From Mycobacterium sp. (GTDB lineage: Bacteria > Actinomycetota > Actinomycetes > Mycobacteriales > Mycobacteriaceae): DNA of 40,638 nt. The position numbers were made by a program, and so were the translations under genes. Below the pieces are notes generated by a model. That model saw nothing but the letters and a program-made list of their open reading frames with translations, was not told the DNA's origin and searched no databases. The DNA is taken from positions 1-40,638 of the forward strand of contig JAGQTU010000032.1 in assembly GCA_020438865.1 (NCBI GenBank), read 5' to 3'. The stretch's first letter is position 1. Each line of letters opens with the position of its first letter. Shown here piece after piece: positions 27,767 through 39,045 of this stretch.

Positions 27767-28416
27767 CCCAGGTGTTCGACTGCAGCGACCCGCACCAGCG
27801 CGACACCGCGATCGCCGCCGCGGCCGCCGCGGTGAAGAGCGGCCGCCTGGTCGTCATGCCCACCGACACCGTCTACGGGCTCGGCGCCGACGCCTTCGAC
27901 AGCGGCGCCGTCACCGGCCTGCTCGCGGCCAAGGGCCGCGGCCGGGACATGCCGGTCGGTGTTCTGGTCGGCTCCTGGCACACCATCGAGGGCCTCGTCT
28001 ACACCGTGCCGCACAGCGCCCGCGAACTGATCCGCGCCTTCTGGCCCGGTGCCCTGAGCCTGGTGGTCCAGCAGGCACCCTCCCTGCAGTGGGACCTCGG
28101 CGACGCACGGGGCACCGTGATGCTGCGGATGCCGCTGCACCCGGTGGCGATCGAACTGCTGCGTGAGGTCGGGCCGATGGCCGTCTCGAGTGCCAACATC
28201 TCCGGCCGCCCCGCGGCCACCACCGCCGAGGAGGCGCAACACCAACTCGGCGACCTCGTCGACGTCTACCTCGACGCCGGGCCGTCCGGGGCGCAGACCG
28301 CCTCGACGATCGTCGACCTCACCGGTCCGGAGCCGCGAATCCTGCGGGATGGCCCGATCAGCGCGCAGGCCGTCGCCGATGTGCTGGGCACCGACGTGGC
28401 CTCGCTGAGCGCCTGA
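27763..28416 (+). CDS. L-threonylcarbamoyladenylate synthase (Sua5/YrdC/TsaC family)
   Basis: Makes threonylcarbamoyl-AMP from threonine, bicarbonate and ATP for the t6A37 modification of ANN-decoding tRNAs. It has 217 residues, the YrdC domain plus a short tail, without the extra Sua5 C-terminal domain. Marks are KSGRLVVMPTDTVYGLGADAF (residues ~27-47), RAFWPGALSLVV, and SSANISGRPAATTAEEA, where Lys, Arg and Ser residues line the nucleotide pocket. GTG 27763 overlaps the prmC stop by four bases. Equivalent to Rv1301 in gene order. Confidence 0.94.
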   Translation: MTQVFDCSDPHQRDTAIAAAAAAVKSGRLVVMPTDTVYGLGADAFDSGAVTGLLAAKGRGRDMPVGVLVGSWHTIEGLVYTVPHSARELIRAFWPGALSLVVQQAPSLQWDLGDARGTVMLRMPLHPVAIELLREVGPMAVSSANISGRPAATTAEEAQHQLGDLVDVYLDAGPSGAQTASTIVDLTGPEPRILRDGPISAQAVADVLGTDVASLSA

Positions 28417-28443
28417 CGGGGCCGCCGTCTCAGGTCGGTGCAG

Positions 28444-28449
28444 TACCGT
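28444..28449 (+). promoter_or_regulatory. -10 box giving a leaderless wecA mRNA
   Basis: TACCGT lies 8 nt before ATG 28458, with no ribosome binding site between. It gives wecA its own start in addition to read-through from the prfA operon. Confidence 0.45.
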
Positions 28450-28457
28450 TTTCTGCG

Positions 28458-29696
28458 ATGGTGAGCCAAACCGACGTTCTCGCCTTGTCGGCTTCCCGTG
28501 CCGCCGTGACGCTGCCGACCGAACGCGTGCTGGCGCTGGCCGACCGCGGCGCCGGTGTGCCGCTGCGCGAGCTCGTCCTGGTCGGTCTGACCGCGGCGAT
28601 CGTCACCTACTTCGCCACCGGCTGGGTGCGGGTGCTCGCCACCCGGCTGGGCGCGGTGGCGTATCCGCGCGAACGCGACGTGCATCTGCACCCGACCCCG
28701 CGGATGGGCGGGCTGGCGATGTACGTCGGCGTCATCGCCGCGGTGTTCCTGGCCTCCCAGCTGCCGGCGCTCACCCGCGGATTCATCTACTCCTCGGGCA
28801 TGCCCGCGGTGGTCGTGGCCGGTGGGCTGATCATGGGTATCGGACTCATCGACGACCGGTGGGGGCTGGACGCGCTGACCAAGTTCGCCGGCCAGATCAC
28901 CGCGGCCAGCGTGCTGGTCACCATGGGTGTGGCGTGGAGTGTGCTCTACATCCCGATCGGCGGGGTCGGCACCATCGTGCTCGACCAGGTGTCCTCGATC
29001 CTGCTGACCCTGGCCCTGACGGTCTCGATCGTCAACGCCATGAACTTCGTCGACGGGCTCGACGGGCTGGCCGCCGGCCTCGGTCTGATCACCGCGCTGG
29101 CGATCTGCATCTTCTCGGTCGGACTGCTTCGCGACCACGGCGGCGATGTGCTGTTCTACCCACCTGCGGTGATCTCCGTGGTCCTTGCGGGGGCATGCCT
29201 GGGCTTCCTGCCGCACAACTTCTACCGCGCGCGGATCTTCATGGGCGACTCCGGTTCGATGCTGATCGGACTGATGCTCGCCGCGGCGTCGACCACCGCG
29301 GCCGGACCCATCTCACAGAGCGCCTACGGTGCCCGCGACGTGTTCGCCCTGTTGTCGCCGTTCCTGCTCGTCGTCGCGGTCATGTTCGTGCCCGCGCTGG
29401 ACATGCTGCTGGCCATCGTCCGGCGCACCCGCGCCGGGCTCAGCCCGTTCAGTCCCGACAAGATGCACCTGCACCATCGCCTGCTGCAGATCGGCCATTC
29501 CCATCGCCGGGTGGTGCTGGTGATCTACCTCTGGGTGGGCATCGTCGCGCTCGGGGCGGCGAGCACGATCTTCTTCGATCCGCGCTACACCGGTGCGGTG
29601 ATGTTGGCCGCGATCGTGGTCGCCGTCGTCGTCACCCTGATCCCGCTGCTGCGCCGCCGCGAGGACGATTACGACGGAGCTTACGACAGTAAGTAG
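28458..29696 (+). CDS. wecA: Decaprenyl-phosphate GlcNAc-1-phosphate transferase WecA (Rfe)
   Basis: Integral membrane enzyme that transfers GlcNAc-1-phosphate from UDP-GlcNAc to decaprenyl phosphate, the first step of the linker joining arabinogalactan to peptidoglycan. It has 412 residues and about eleven hydrophobic helices. Signature sites are the DDRWGLDALTKF segment (DDxxD-like, residues ~133-144), NAMNFVDGLDGLAAG (~194-208), FMGDSGSM (~261-268) and the cytoplasmic HLHHRLLQIGHSHRR loop, all standard for the MraY/WecA family. The gene is followed by the atp operon leader. A mycobacterial homologue, Rv1302, is essential to the wall. Confidence 0.96.
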   Translation: MVSQTDVLALSASRAAVTLPTERVLALADRGAGVPLRELVLVGLTAAIVTYFATGWVRVLATRLGAVAYPRERDVHLHPTPRMGGLAMYVGVIAAVFLASQLPALTRGFIYSSGMPAVVVAGGLIMGIGLIDDRWGLDALTKFAGQITAASVLVTMGVAWSVLYIPIGGVGTIVLDQVSSILLTLALTVSIVNAMNFVDGLDGLAAGLGLITALAICIFSVGLLRDHGGDVLFYPPAVISVVLAGACLGFLPHNFYRARIFMGDSGSMLIGLMLAAASTTAAGPISQSAYGARDVFALLSPFLLVVAVMFVPALDMLLAIVRRTRAGLSPFSPDKMHLHHRLLQIGHSHRRVVLVIYLWVGIVALGAASTIFFDPRYTGAVMLAAIVVAVVVTLIPLLRRREDDYDGAYDSK

Positions 29697-29732
29697 TAGA
29701 CGTGTTTAGGCCCGTCTACCATGTGGTACGGT
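29696..29732 (+). promoter_or_regulatory. Possible atp operon promoter with an inverted repeat
   Basis: GTAGACG (29696-29702) and CGTCTAC (29713-29719) form an exact 7-bp dyad around 10 nt. A -10 box TACGGT lies at 29727-29732; the dyad covers the -35 place, where only a weak TTTAGG is present. The dyad also directly follows the wecA stop and could act as a weak terminator. From here to 29943 runs a ~205-nt leader; two short overlapping frames in it show no coding evidence. Confidence 0.4.
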
Positions 29733-29943
29733 GCTGGCAGAACCCAGCCGAGACATCAACGACACCTCGCGGGTTGCCGGCCCCCGGCCCCTCGGATTCG
29801 CGTCCGATCGGCGCCGAAAACGACCGACAAAGGGAGCTGCCCCTTGGGTGATTCCACCGCGCCTCGGCCTGTTCGATACGCTCGGCGGGCCATCCGGCAA
29901 TCACCCCGGCCAGTTCGCGACAACGCATGATTGAGGTGGACCT

Positions 29944-30411
29944 GTGACGACGCCAGCGCAAGATGCGCCGTTGGTGTTTCCGTCCGTTGCCTTCCGGCCC
30001 GTTCGGCTGCTGGTCCTCTCCTGCGTCCTGACCGTGGTGGCGGTGGGTCTCGCCGCGCTCGCGGGGCACGTCATGTTCGGCGTCTTCTTCGGGGTGGGCC
30101 TGGCGCTGGGCCTGCTCAACGCGGTACTGGTGCAGCGGTCGGTCGAGTCGATCACCGCACAGGACCATCCGCTCAAGCGCAAGATGGCGCTGAACTCCGC
30201 CACCCGCCTGCTGGTCATCTCCGTCATCGGTCTCGCCGTGGCCTTCGCCTTCCGGCCGACCGGCCTGGGGGTGCTGTTCGGCCTGGCGCTGTTCCAAGTT
30301 TTGCTGGTTTTGAGTACTGCGCTGCCGGTGTGGAAGAAGATGCGCACGGGTGATGGCAGTGAAGTTGTGGCCGCGGGGTCGGGCACCCCGGACGAAGCAC
30401 CGAAGGATTGA
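29944..30411 (+). CDS. atpI: ATP synthase protein I-like membrane protein
   Basis: A 155-residue membrane protein with four hydrophobic helices (residues ~18-38, 40-62, 85-103, 107-125) and a polar C-terminal tail. The position directly before atpB, the size and the [14 protein letters not shown] segment between helices two and three match AtpI/Rv1303-type proteins. In other bacteria AtpI helps assemble the c-ring or import Mg; its role in mycobacteria is not settled. GTG 29944 has GAGGTGGACC upstream. The atpB ATG begins 6 bases after the stop. Confidence 0.88.
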   Translation: MTTPAQDAPLVFPSVAFRPVRLLVLSCVLTVVAVGLAALAGHVMFGVFFGVGLALGLLNAVLVQRSVESITAQDHPLKRKMALNSATRLLVISVIGLAVAFAFRPTGLGVLFGLALFQVLLVLSTALPVWKKMRTGDGSEVVAAGSGTPDEAPKD

Positions 30412-30416
30412 GCACC

Positions 30417-31172
30417 ATGAGTGAACGAATCCTCGCCGAGGGCGCGATCGAGGTCGGTCATCACGAGACCGCCCAATGGCTCGGGATGACGGTCAACGTC
30501 GATACCGTGCTGGCCACCGCGATCGCCGCGGTCATCGTCATCGCGTTGGCCTTCGTGCTGCGCGCAAAGGTCACCTCGACGGGTGTGCCCAGCGGTGTGC
30601 AGCTGTTGTGGGAGTCGCTCACCATCCAGATGCGCGGCCAGATCGAGTCCGCGATCGGCATGAAGATCGCCCCGTTCGTGCTGCCCCTGGCCGTGGCCCT
30701 GTTCATCTTCATCCTGGTCGCGAACTGGATCTCGGTGCTGCCGGTGCAGTACGGCACCGCCGACGGCAAGACCCACGAACTGCTCAAGCCGCCCGCCGCC
30801 GACATCAACTTCGTGCTCGCGCTCGCCCTGTTCGTGTTCTTCTGCTACCACGCCGCCGGCATCTGGCGCCGCGGCCTGCTGGGCCACCCGGTCAAGCTGC
30901 TGAAGGGCCACGTCGCGTTCCTGGCGCCGATCAACCTCGTCGAGGAGATCGCGAAACCCATCTCGCTCTCGCTCCGACTTTTCGGCAACATCTTCGCCGG
31001 CGGAATCATGGTTGCGCTCATCGCGCTCTTCCCGCCGTACATCATGTGGGCGCCGAATGCGATCTGGAAGACCTTCGACCTGTTCGTCGGTTTGATCCAG
31101 GCGTTCATCTTCGCGTTGCTGACCATCCTGTACTTCAGCCAGTCCATGGAACTGGAAGATGAGCACCACTGA
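30417..31172 (+). CDS. atpB: ATP synthase Fo subunit a
   Basis: Membrane stator subunit that forms the two proton half-channels against the c-ring. It has 251 residues. The essential arginine lies in [15 protein letters not shown], preceded by NLVEEIAKP; the helix ending in [23 protein letters not shown] is the conserved last helix, and the protein ends in acidic EDEHH. The start [19 protein letters not shown] at ATG 30417 parallels the M. tuberculosis N-terminus; a TTG at 30408 overlapping the atpI stop is less likely. Part of the site for bedaquiline is formed with subunit c. Confidence 0.97.
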   Translation: MSERILAEGAIEVGHHETAQWLGMTVNVDTVLATAIAAVIVIALAFVLRAKVTSTGVPSGVQLLWESLTIQMRGQIESAIGMKIAPFVLPLAVALFIFILVANWISVLPVQYGTADGKTHELLKPPAADINFVLALALFVFFCYHAAGIWRRGLLGHPVKLLKGHVAFLAPINLVEEIAKPISLSLRLFGNIFAGGIMVALIALFPPYIMWAPNAIWKTFDLFVGLIQAFIFALLTILYFSQSMELEDEHH

Positions 31173-31214
31173 CCGCAACTAACCGAGCAGTTCGACCCAC
31201 GAACCACCCACAGC

Positions 31215-31233
31215 CTGGTAGGTGTCCTACCAG
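31215..31233 (+). promoter_or_regulatory. Perfect 8-bp hairpin just before the atpE ribosome binding site
   Basis: CTGGTAGG (31215-31222) and CCTACCAG (31226-31233) pair fully around loop TGT. The strong ribosome binding site AAGGAGGA starts at 31240 and atpE at 31253. The hairpin could stabilise the downstream mRNA or act as a processing point so that subunit c is made in excess. Confidence 0.6.
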
Positions 31234-31249
31234 CAATCAAGGAGGATAA

Positions 31250-31507
<258 letters not shown>

Positions 31508-31512
31508 TCGGC

Positions 31513-32034
31513 ATGGGGGAGCACAGCGTCACCCTGTTGGCGGCTGAGGAAGGCGGCACGCAGAACTTCCTCATCCCCAACGGCACCTTCTTCTTCGTGC
31601 TGGCCATCTTCTTGATCGTGCTCGGCGTGATCGGCAAGTTCGTCGTGCCGCCGGTCCAGAAGGTGCTCGGTGAGCGCGAAGCGATGGTCGCCAAGACCGT
31701 CGAGGACAGCCGCAAGGCCGTCGCGCAGGAGGCGGCCGCCGAGTCCGACTACCAGAAGGAGATGGCCGCGGCCCGCACGGAGGCCTCCGGCATCCGTGAC
31801 GAGGCCCGTGCCGCGGGCCGTGCCATCCTCGACGACATGCGGGGCCGGGCCAACGAAGAGGCCGCCGCGACGCTGCAGCAGGCGAGCGACGAGCTCAAGA
31901 AGCAGAGCGACGCGATCGCTTCGGACCTCAGGACGTCGGTGGACACCCTGTCGGCGAACTTGGCCAGCCGGGTCCTCGGTGTCCCTGTGTCGAACACCGC
32001 GTCCACTACGTCGGCGTCAGCGCCGGGACGGTAG
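31513..32034 (+). CDS. atpF: ATP synthase Fo subunit b
   Basis: Peripheral stalk subunit. It has 173 residues, an N-terminal membrane helix ([20 protein letters not shown], residues ~26-46) and then a long charged helix (~55-150) rich in Ala, Glu, Arg and Lys that forms the stalk. In mycobacteria it pairs with the b'-like domain of AtpH rather than with a second copy of itself. It starts 5 bases after the atpE stop. The C-terminal Ser/Thr/Ala tail is not conserved in an obvious way. Confidence 0.95.
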   Translation: MGEHSVTLLAAEEGGTQNFLIPNGTFFFVLAIFLIVLGVIGKFVVPPVQKVLGEREAMVAKTVEDSRKAVAQEAAAESDYQKEMAAARTEASGIRDEARAAGRAILDDMRGRANEEAAATLQQASDELKKQSDAIASDLRTSVDTLSANLASRVLGVPVSNTASTTSASAPGR

Positions 32035-32038
32035 GAGC

Positions 32039-33370
32039 ATGTCAACCTTCATCGGACAGCTCATCGGCTTCCTGGTCATCCTCTGGATCATCTGGCGGTA
32101 CGTGGTGCCCCCGGTGCGCCGGATGATGGCCAACCAGCAGGAGGCGGTGCGCAACCAGCTCGATGAGAGCGCGAAGGCCGCCCAGCGGCTGGCGGAGGCC
32201 GACAAGTTCCACGCCGAGCGGGTGGCGGAAGCCAAGGCGGAGACCAAGCACATCACCGAAGAGGCCCGCGTCGATGCCGAGCGCATCGCCGAGCAGCTGC
32301 GGGCGCAGGCCGATGTCGAGGTGGAGCGGATCAAGGTTCAAGGCGGACAGCAGGTTCAGCTGCTGCGCGCTCAGCTGATCCGCCAGCTGCGCGGCGAGCT
32401 GGGCAGCGAGTCGGTGCGTCGGGCGGGCGAACTCGTCCGGGCCCACGTCGCCGACCCGGCGGCACAGTCGGCGACGATCGACCGGTTCCTCGACGAACTG
32501 GACTCGATGGCGCCGGCGGCCTTCACCCCGGAGGTGTCCTCCGAGCTGCGTTCGTCCAGCCGCGAGGCGCAGGCCGCGCTGGTCGAGCAGTTCGACTCGG
32601 TGGCCGCCGACCTGTCCGCGGACGCCCTGTCGCGGCTGGCCGACGAGCTGGCGTCGGTCGCCAAACTCCTTGTCGGCGAGCCCATTCTGGCCCGCCATCT
32701 GGCCGAGGCCACCGGCGAGGTGGCGGCCAAGAAGCGGTTGCTGCAGCGCCTGCTCGGCGACAAGATCGGCGATCCGGCGATGGCCGTGCTCAACACCGCC
32801 GCCGCCGTCCGGTGGTCGCAGACCTCCGATCTCGTCGACGGGGTCGAGCACGTCGCCCGGCTCAGCCTGCTGGTCCGCGCCGAGCGCGACAACCAGGCCG
32901 ACGAGGTCGAGGAGCAGTTGTTCCGATTCAGTCGCATCCTCGACGAACGCCCGCAGCTGACCACGCTGCTCAGCGACTTCGTCAAGCCGGCCCAGGGCCG
33001 GGTCGAGTTGGTGCGCACCGTGATGAGCCAGGGCAACGGCGCCAACCCGACGGCCACCGCGCTGCTCGCGCAAACCGTCGATCTGCTCCGCGGCGAACGT
33101 GCCGACGAGGCCGTGCAGGCGCTGGCCCAGCTGGCCGTGGCCCGCCGCGGCGAGATCGTTGCGCAGGTGAGCGCGGCGACGGAGCTCGGCGATGCCCAGC
33201 GTAACCGGCTCACCCAGGTGCTGGGCCGCATCTACAACCACCCCGTTTCGGTCCAGCTGAACATCGATCCCGCGGTGCTGGGCGGCCTTGCGGTCGCCGT
33301 CGGCGACGAGGTGATCGACGGAACGCTGTCCTCGCGGCTGGCGGCAGCCGAGACCCGGCTGCCTGATTAG
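32039..33370 (+). CDS. atpH: ATP synthase fused b-delta subunit
   Basis: A 443-residue fusion typical of mycobacteria. The N-terminal part (residues ~1-165) has a membrane helix ([20 protein letters not shown]) and b-type stalk helix; the C-terminal part (~265-443) is the delta subunit that caps F1, ending in the conserved [30 protein letters not shown]. About 100 residues lie between them. It links the stator in the membrane to the top of F1. ATG 32039 follows GGAG; the open frame upstream overlaps atpF and is not used. Length fits M. tuberculosis AtpH. Confidence 0.97.
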   Translation: MSTFIGQLIGFLVILWIIWRYVVPPVRRMMANQQEAVRNQLDESAKAAQRLAEADKFHAERVAEAKAETKHITEEARVDAERIAEQLRAQADVEVERIKVQGGQQVQLLRAQLIRQLRGELGSESVRRAGELVRAHVADPAAQSATIDRFLDELDSMAPAAFTPEVSSELRSSSREAQAALVEQFDSVAADLSADALSRLADELASVAKLLVGEPILARHLAEATGEVAAKKRLLQRLLGDKIGDPAMAVLNTAAAVRWSQTSDLVDGVEHVARLSLLVRAERDNQADEVEEQLFRFSRILDERPQLTTLLSDFVKPAQGRVELVRTVMSQGNGANPTATALLAQTVDLLRGERADEAVQALAQLAVARRGEIVAQVSAATELGDAQRNRLTQVLGRIYNHPVSVQLNIDPAVLGGLAVAVGDEVIDGTLSSRLAAAETRLPD

Positions 33371-33439
33371 CCGACCGACTAGCCGCCCGAACAGCACAGA
33401 ACCACACAAGACCCAACAAAGGCAGGAAGACGAAAAGCC

Positions 33440-35086
33440 ATGGCAGAGTTGACAATCTCCGCTGACGACATCCAGGGCGCCATCCAGGACTACGTCTCGA
33501 GCTTCGAGGCGGACACCGGGCGCGAGGAGATCGGCACCGTCATCGACGCCGGTGACGGCATCGCCCACGTCGAGGGCCTACCCTCGGTGATGACCCAGGA
33601 GCTGCTCGAGTTCGCCGGCGGCGTGCTCGGTGTGGCGCTGAACCTCGACGAGCACAGCGTCGGTGCCGTCATCCTCGGCGAGTTCGACAAGATCGAGGAG
33701 GGCCAGCAGGTCAAGCGCACCGGCGAGGTGCTCTCCGTGCCGGTGGGCGACGAGTTCCTGGGCCGCGTGGTCAACCCGCTCGGCCAGCCCATCGATGGCC
33801 GCGGCGACATCAACGCCGGCACCCGTCGCGCCCTCGAACTGCAGGCCCCCTCGGTGGTTCAGCGCCAGAGCGTCAGCGAGCCGCTGCAGACCGGCATCAA
33901 GGCCATCGACGCGATGACCCCGATCGGCCGTGGCCAGCGCCAGCTGATCATCGGCGACCGCAAGACCGGCAAGACCGCGGTCTGCGTGGACACCATCCTC
34001 AACCAGCGCAAGAACTGGGAGACCGGCGATCCGACCCAGCAGGTACGTTGCGTCTACGTCGCCGTCGGTCAGAAGGGCACCACGATCGCCAGCGTGCGCC
34101 GCGCGCTGGAGGAGGGTGGCGCGATGGACTACACCACCATCGTCGCGGCCCCCGCCTCGGACTCCGCGGGCTTCAAATGGCTTGCGCCCTACACCGGTTC
34201 GGCCATCGCCCAGCACTGGATGTACGACGGCAAGCACGTGCTGATCGTGTTCGACGACCTCACCAAGCAGGCCGAGGCCTACCGCGCGATCTCGCTGCTG
34301 CTGCGCCGCCCGCCGGGCCGCGAGGCGTACCCCGGTGACGTGTTCTACCTGCATTCCCGGTTGTTGGAGCGCTGCGCCAAGCTCTCCGACGAACTCGGCG
34401 GCGGCTCGCTGACCGGTCTGCCGATCATCGAGACCAAGGCCAACGACATCTCGGCCTACATCCCCACCAACGTCATCTCGATCACCGACGGCCAGTGCTT
34501 CCTGGAGACCGACCTGTTCAACCAGGGTGTGCGCCCGGCCATCAACGTCGGTGTGTCGGTGTCCCGCGTCGGTGGCGCCGCCCAGATCAAGGCGATGAAG
34601 GAGGTGGCCGGCTCGCTGCGCCTGGATCTGTCGCAGTACCGCGAGTTGGAGGCCTTCGCGGCGTTCGCATCCGACCTCGACGAGACCTCGAAGGCCCAGC
34701 TGGAACGCGGTGCCCGCCTCGTGGAGCTGCTCAAGCAGCCGCAGTACAGCCCGCTGGCCGTCGAGGATCAGGTCGTCGCGATCTTCCTCGGCACCAAGGG
34801 TCACCTGGACTCGGTGCCGGTCGAGGACGTCCAGCGCTTCGAGGCGGAGTTCCTCGAGCACGTCAAGGCCACCAACGGTGATCTGCTCGAGGAGATCCGG
34901 AGCTCCAAGAAGCTTTCCGAGGAGGCCGAGGACAAGCTGGCCTCGATCGTCGACGACTTCAAGAAGGGCTTCGCCACCACCGACGGCAGCTCGGTGGTTC
35001 CCGACGCCCACGTCGAAGCGATGGACGAGGCCGATGTCGAGAAGGAATCCGTCCAGGTCCGCAAGCCCGCCCCGAAGAAGAAGTAG
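33440..35086 (+). CDS. atpA: ATP synthase F1 subunit alpha
   Basis: Non-catalytic nucleotide-binding subunit. It has 548 residues. Walker A is GDRKTGKT at 172-179; the arginine finger lies in the conserved late [15 protein letters not shown] region. The C-terminus is extended by about 35 residues (from near [22 protein letters not shown] to KPAPKKK), a mycobacterial feature known to suppress ATP hydrolysis and affect proton pumping. The ribosome binding site GGCAGGAAG precedes ATG 33440. The spacer from atpH is 69 nt. Confidence 0.98.
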   Translation: MAELTISADDIQGAIQDYVSSFEADTGREEIGTVIDAGDGIAHVEGLPSVMTQELLEFAGGVLGVALNLDEHSVGAVILGEFDKIEEGQQVKRTGEVLSVPVGDEFLGRVVNPLGQPIDGRGDINAGTRRALELQAPSVVQRQSVSEPLQTGIKAIDAMTPIGRGQRQLIIGDRKTGKTAVCVDTILNQRKNWETGDPTQQVRCVYVAVGQKGTTIASVRRALEEGGAMDYTTIVAAPASDSAGFKWLAPYTGSAIAQHWMYDGKHVLIVFDDLTKQAEAYRAISLLLRRPPGREAYPGDVFYLHSRLLERCAKLSDELGGGSLTGLPIIETKANDISAYIPTNVISITDGQCFLETDLFNQGVRPAINVGVSVSRVGGAAQIKAMKEVAGSLRLDLSQYRELEAFAAFASDLDETSKAQLERGARLVELLKQPQYSPLAVEDQVVAIFLGTKGHLDSVPVEDVQRFEAEFLEHVKATNGDLLEEIRSSKKLSEEAEDKLASIVDDFKKGFATTDGSSVVPDAHVEAMDEADVEKESVQVRKPAPKKK

Positions 35087-35107
35087 ACCGGAGGGTCTGA
35101 GTAACGC

Positions 35108-37487
<2,380 letters not shown>

Positions 37488-37490
<3 letters not shown>

Positions 37491-37553
37491 TGAGCGCTTG
37501 CGCGAAGAACCAAGAGCTTGAGCGCGGTGCCTGGACGCGAAAGGTGATGTGAG
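37488..37553 (+). repeat. Single MIRU-like element between atpD and atpC, related to the cys repeat array
   Basis: The first 24 bases (37488-37511), starting TGATGAGCGCTTGCGCGAAG, are identical to the head of repeat unit 2 of the array at 3198-3327. After that the sequence differs. It again forms a coupled micro-ORF: ATG 37490 shares a base with the atpD stop, reads MSACAKNQELERG and a further seven residues, and ends TGA at 37550-37552, 1 nt before the atpC ATG. Two copies in unrelated operons, both exactly at a stop codon, indicate a dispersed element. Confidence 0.85.
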
Positions 37554-37919
37554 ATGGCCGAACTGGACGTCGACATCGTCGCTGTCGAACGCAAGATCTG
37601 GTCCGGTAAGGCGACATTCGTCTTCACCCGCACCACCTCCGGCGAGATCGGCATCCTGCCGCGCCACATTCCCTTGGTGGCGCAACTGGTCGACGACGCC
37701 ATGGTGCGCGTCGAACGTGAGGGTGAGGACGATCTGCGCATCGCCGTCGACGGCGGGTATCTGTCGGTGACGGAAGCCGGGGTGACCATCCTCGCCGAGT
37801 CGGCGGCGTTCGAGTCGGAGATCGACGCCGACGCCGCCAAAACCGATGCCGGCTCGGACGACCCGCAGACGGCGGCCCGCGGACGGGCCCGGCTACGGGC
37901 CATCGGTCAAATCGACTAG
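37554..37919 (+). CDS. atpC: ATP synthase F1 subunit epsilon
   Basis: Rotor subunit that links gamma to the c-ring and can restrain hydrolysis. It has 121 residues: an N-terminal beta-sandwich ([43 protein letters not shown]) and a short C-terminal helix. The C-terminal domain is reduced compared with E. coli, as usual in mycobacteria. The start ATG 37554 follows the repeat micro-ORF stop closely (TGAG-ATG), with AAAGGTGA as a weak ribosome binding site, so its translation may depend on reinitiation from the element. Confidence 0.96.
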   Translation: MAELDVDIVAVERKIWSGKATFVFTRTTSGEIGILPRHIPLVAQLVDDAMVRVEREGEDDLRIAVDGGYLSVTEAGVTILAESAAFESEIDADAAKTDAGSDDPQTAARGRARLRAIGQID

Positions 37920-37933
37920 CCGGTCCGCGACCG

Positions 37934-38377
37934 ATGAGCGCGCCGATGTTCGTCATGGCCGCGCTCGTGTGTGTTCTGCTGCTCGCCGTCGTCGCGTTGA
38001 GCTACCGGTTGTGGAAGCTGCGCCAGGGCGGGACGGCCGCGATCCTGCGCGACGCCCCCGCCGTCGGCGGCCACGGCTGGCGGCACGGGGTGATCCGGTA
38101 CCGCGGTGACGAGGCGCGTTTCTACCGCCTCTCGAGCCTGCGGTGGTGGCCCGACCGGCGGTTGAGCCGCCGAGGTCTGGAGATCACCGGCAGGCGGGCG
38201 CCGCGCGGCGACGAGTTCGACATCATGACCGAGCAGATCGTCGTCCTGGAGTTGCGCGACACCACCGCCGACCGGCGCAGCGGCTACGAGATGGCCCTCG
38301 ACCGAGGTGCGCTGACCGCTTTCCTGTCCTGGGTCGAGTCTCGTCCGTCGCCCCGGGCGCGGCGCGGCGCCATGTAG
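37934..38377 (+). CDS. DUF2550 membrane-anchored protein
   Basis: A 147-residue protein with one N-terminal hydrophobic helix (FVMAALVCVLLLAVVALSYRLW, residues ~6-27) and a basic, probably cytoplasmic, domain containing WRHGVIRYRGDEARFYRLSSLRWWPDRRLSRRGLEI. This matches DUF2550, found after atpC in mycobacteria (Rv1312). It starts 14 bases after the atpC stop and is likely cotranscribed with the ATP synthase genes. The function is unknown; conserved position suggests a link to the enzyme or to the membrane. It converges on the adenosyltransferase gene with a gap of 14 bp. Confidence 0.9.
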   Translation: MSAPMFVMAALVCVLLLAVVALSYRLWKLRQGGTAAILRDAPAVGGHGWRHGVIRYRGDEARFYRLSSLRWWPDRRLSRRGLEITGRRAPRGDEFDIMTEQIVVLELRDTTADRRSGYEMALDRGALTAFLSWVESRPSPRARRGAM

Positions 38378-38391
38378 CCCAGCCGCCGTCG

Positions 38392-38985
38392 TTACTTCTT
38401 CTGCGGCCCTTCGGCGTTCGCGCCGCCGGGCTGCCACAGCACGTCCCCGTCCGGGTTGGCCACCCGCGACAGGATGAACAATAGATCCGAGAGCCGGTTG
38501 AGGTATCGGGCCGGCAACACGCTGACCGTCTCGGGGTAGGCCTTCACCGCGATCCAGGCCGAACGTTCGGCGCGGCGTACCACCGTGCGGGCCACGTGCA
38601 GCAGCGCCGACAGGGCGGTGCCGCCCGGAAGGATGAACGAGTTCAGGGCCGGCAGCGTCTCGTTGTAGTGATCGCACCAGGACTCCAGCCGTGTGATGTA
38701 CGGCTCGGTGATCCGTAGTGGCGCATACTCCGGGTTCTCCACGACCGGCGTCGAGAGGTCCGCCCCCGCGTCGAACAGGTCGTTCTGAATCTGCAGGATG
38801 ACCTTCCGCAACTCGTTGCCGGGCTGGCCCAGCGCGACGGCGACCCCCAGGGCGGCGTTGGCCTCGTCGCAGTCGGCGTAGGCGATCAGGCGGGGATCGC
38901 TTTTCGCGACGCGTGAGAAATCACTCAGCCCAGACGTTCCGTCGTCGCCGGTCCGCGTATAAATGCGGGTCAAGTGCACTCCCAT
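38392..38985 (-). CDS. PduO-type ATP:cob(I)alamin adenosyltransferase
   Basis: Adds the adenosyl group from ATP to cob(I)alamin, making adenosylcobalamin (coenzyme B12), used for example by methylmalonyl-CoA mutase. It has 197 residues. The N-terminal ATP-binding TRTGDDGTSGL (residues ~7-17), the RRAERSAW segment and NRLSDLLFILSR near the C-terminus are family signatures. ATG 38985 (MGVHLTRIYTRTG) fits Rv1314c; the longer open frame to 39033 lacks support and overlaps the murA promoter region. The mRNA is probably leaderless. The insertion sequence found beside this gene in M. tuberculosis (IS1557) is absent here. Confidence 0.94.
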   Translation of the reverse strand: MGVHLTRIYTRTGDDGTSGLSDFSRVAKSDPRLIAYADCDEANAALGVAVALGQPGNELRKVILQIQNDLFDAGADLSTPVVENPEYAPLRITEPYITRLESWCDHYNETLPALNSFILPGGTALSALLHVARTVVRRAERSAWIAVKAYPETVSVLPARYLNRLSDLLFILSRVANPDGDVLWQPGGANAEGPQKK

Positions 38986-38991
38986 GCCCAA

Positions 38992-38997
38992 ACCGTA
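38992..38997 (-). promoter_or_regulatory. -10 box giving a leaderless adenosyltransferase mRNA
   Basis: TACGGT on the minus strand lies 6 nt before ATG 38985. No ribosome binding site is present. Confidence 0.5.
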
Positions 38998-39033
38998 CCG
39001 GCCGAGTGGCATGGGACATGGGTCCGGCTCCAC

Positions 39034-39039
39034 TAAACT
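39034..39039 (+). promoter_or_regulatory. -10 box giving a leaderless murA mRNA
   Basis: TAAACT lies 6 nt before GTG 39046. The divergent 60-bp space therefore contains both start signals back to back. Confidence 0.55.
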
Positions 39040-39045
39040 GACCCC

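Noticed and set aside
29721-29934. Two overlapping short plus-strand frames in the atp leader
   Set aside because: No ribosome binding site, low-complexity composition and mutual overlap; the region is better explained as 5' leader of atpI.
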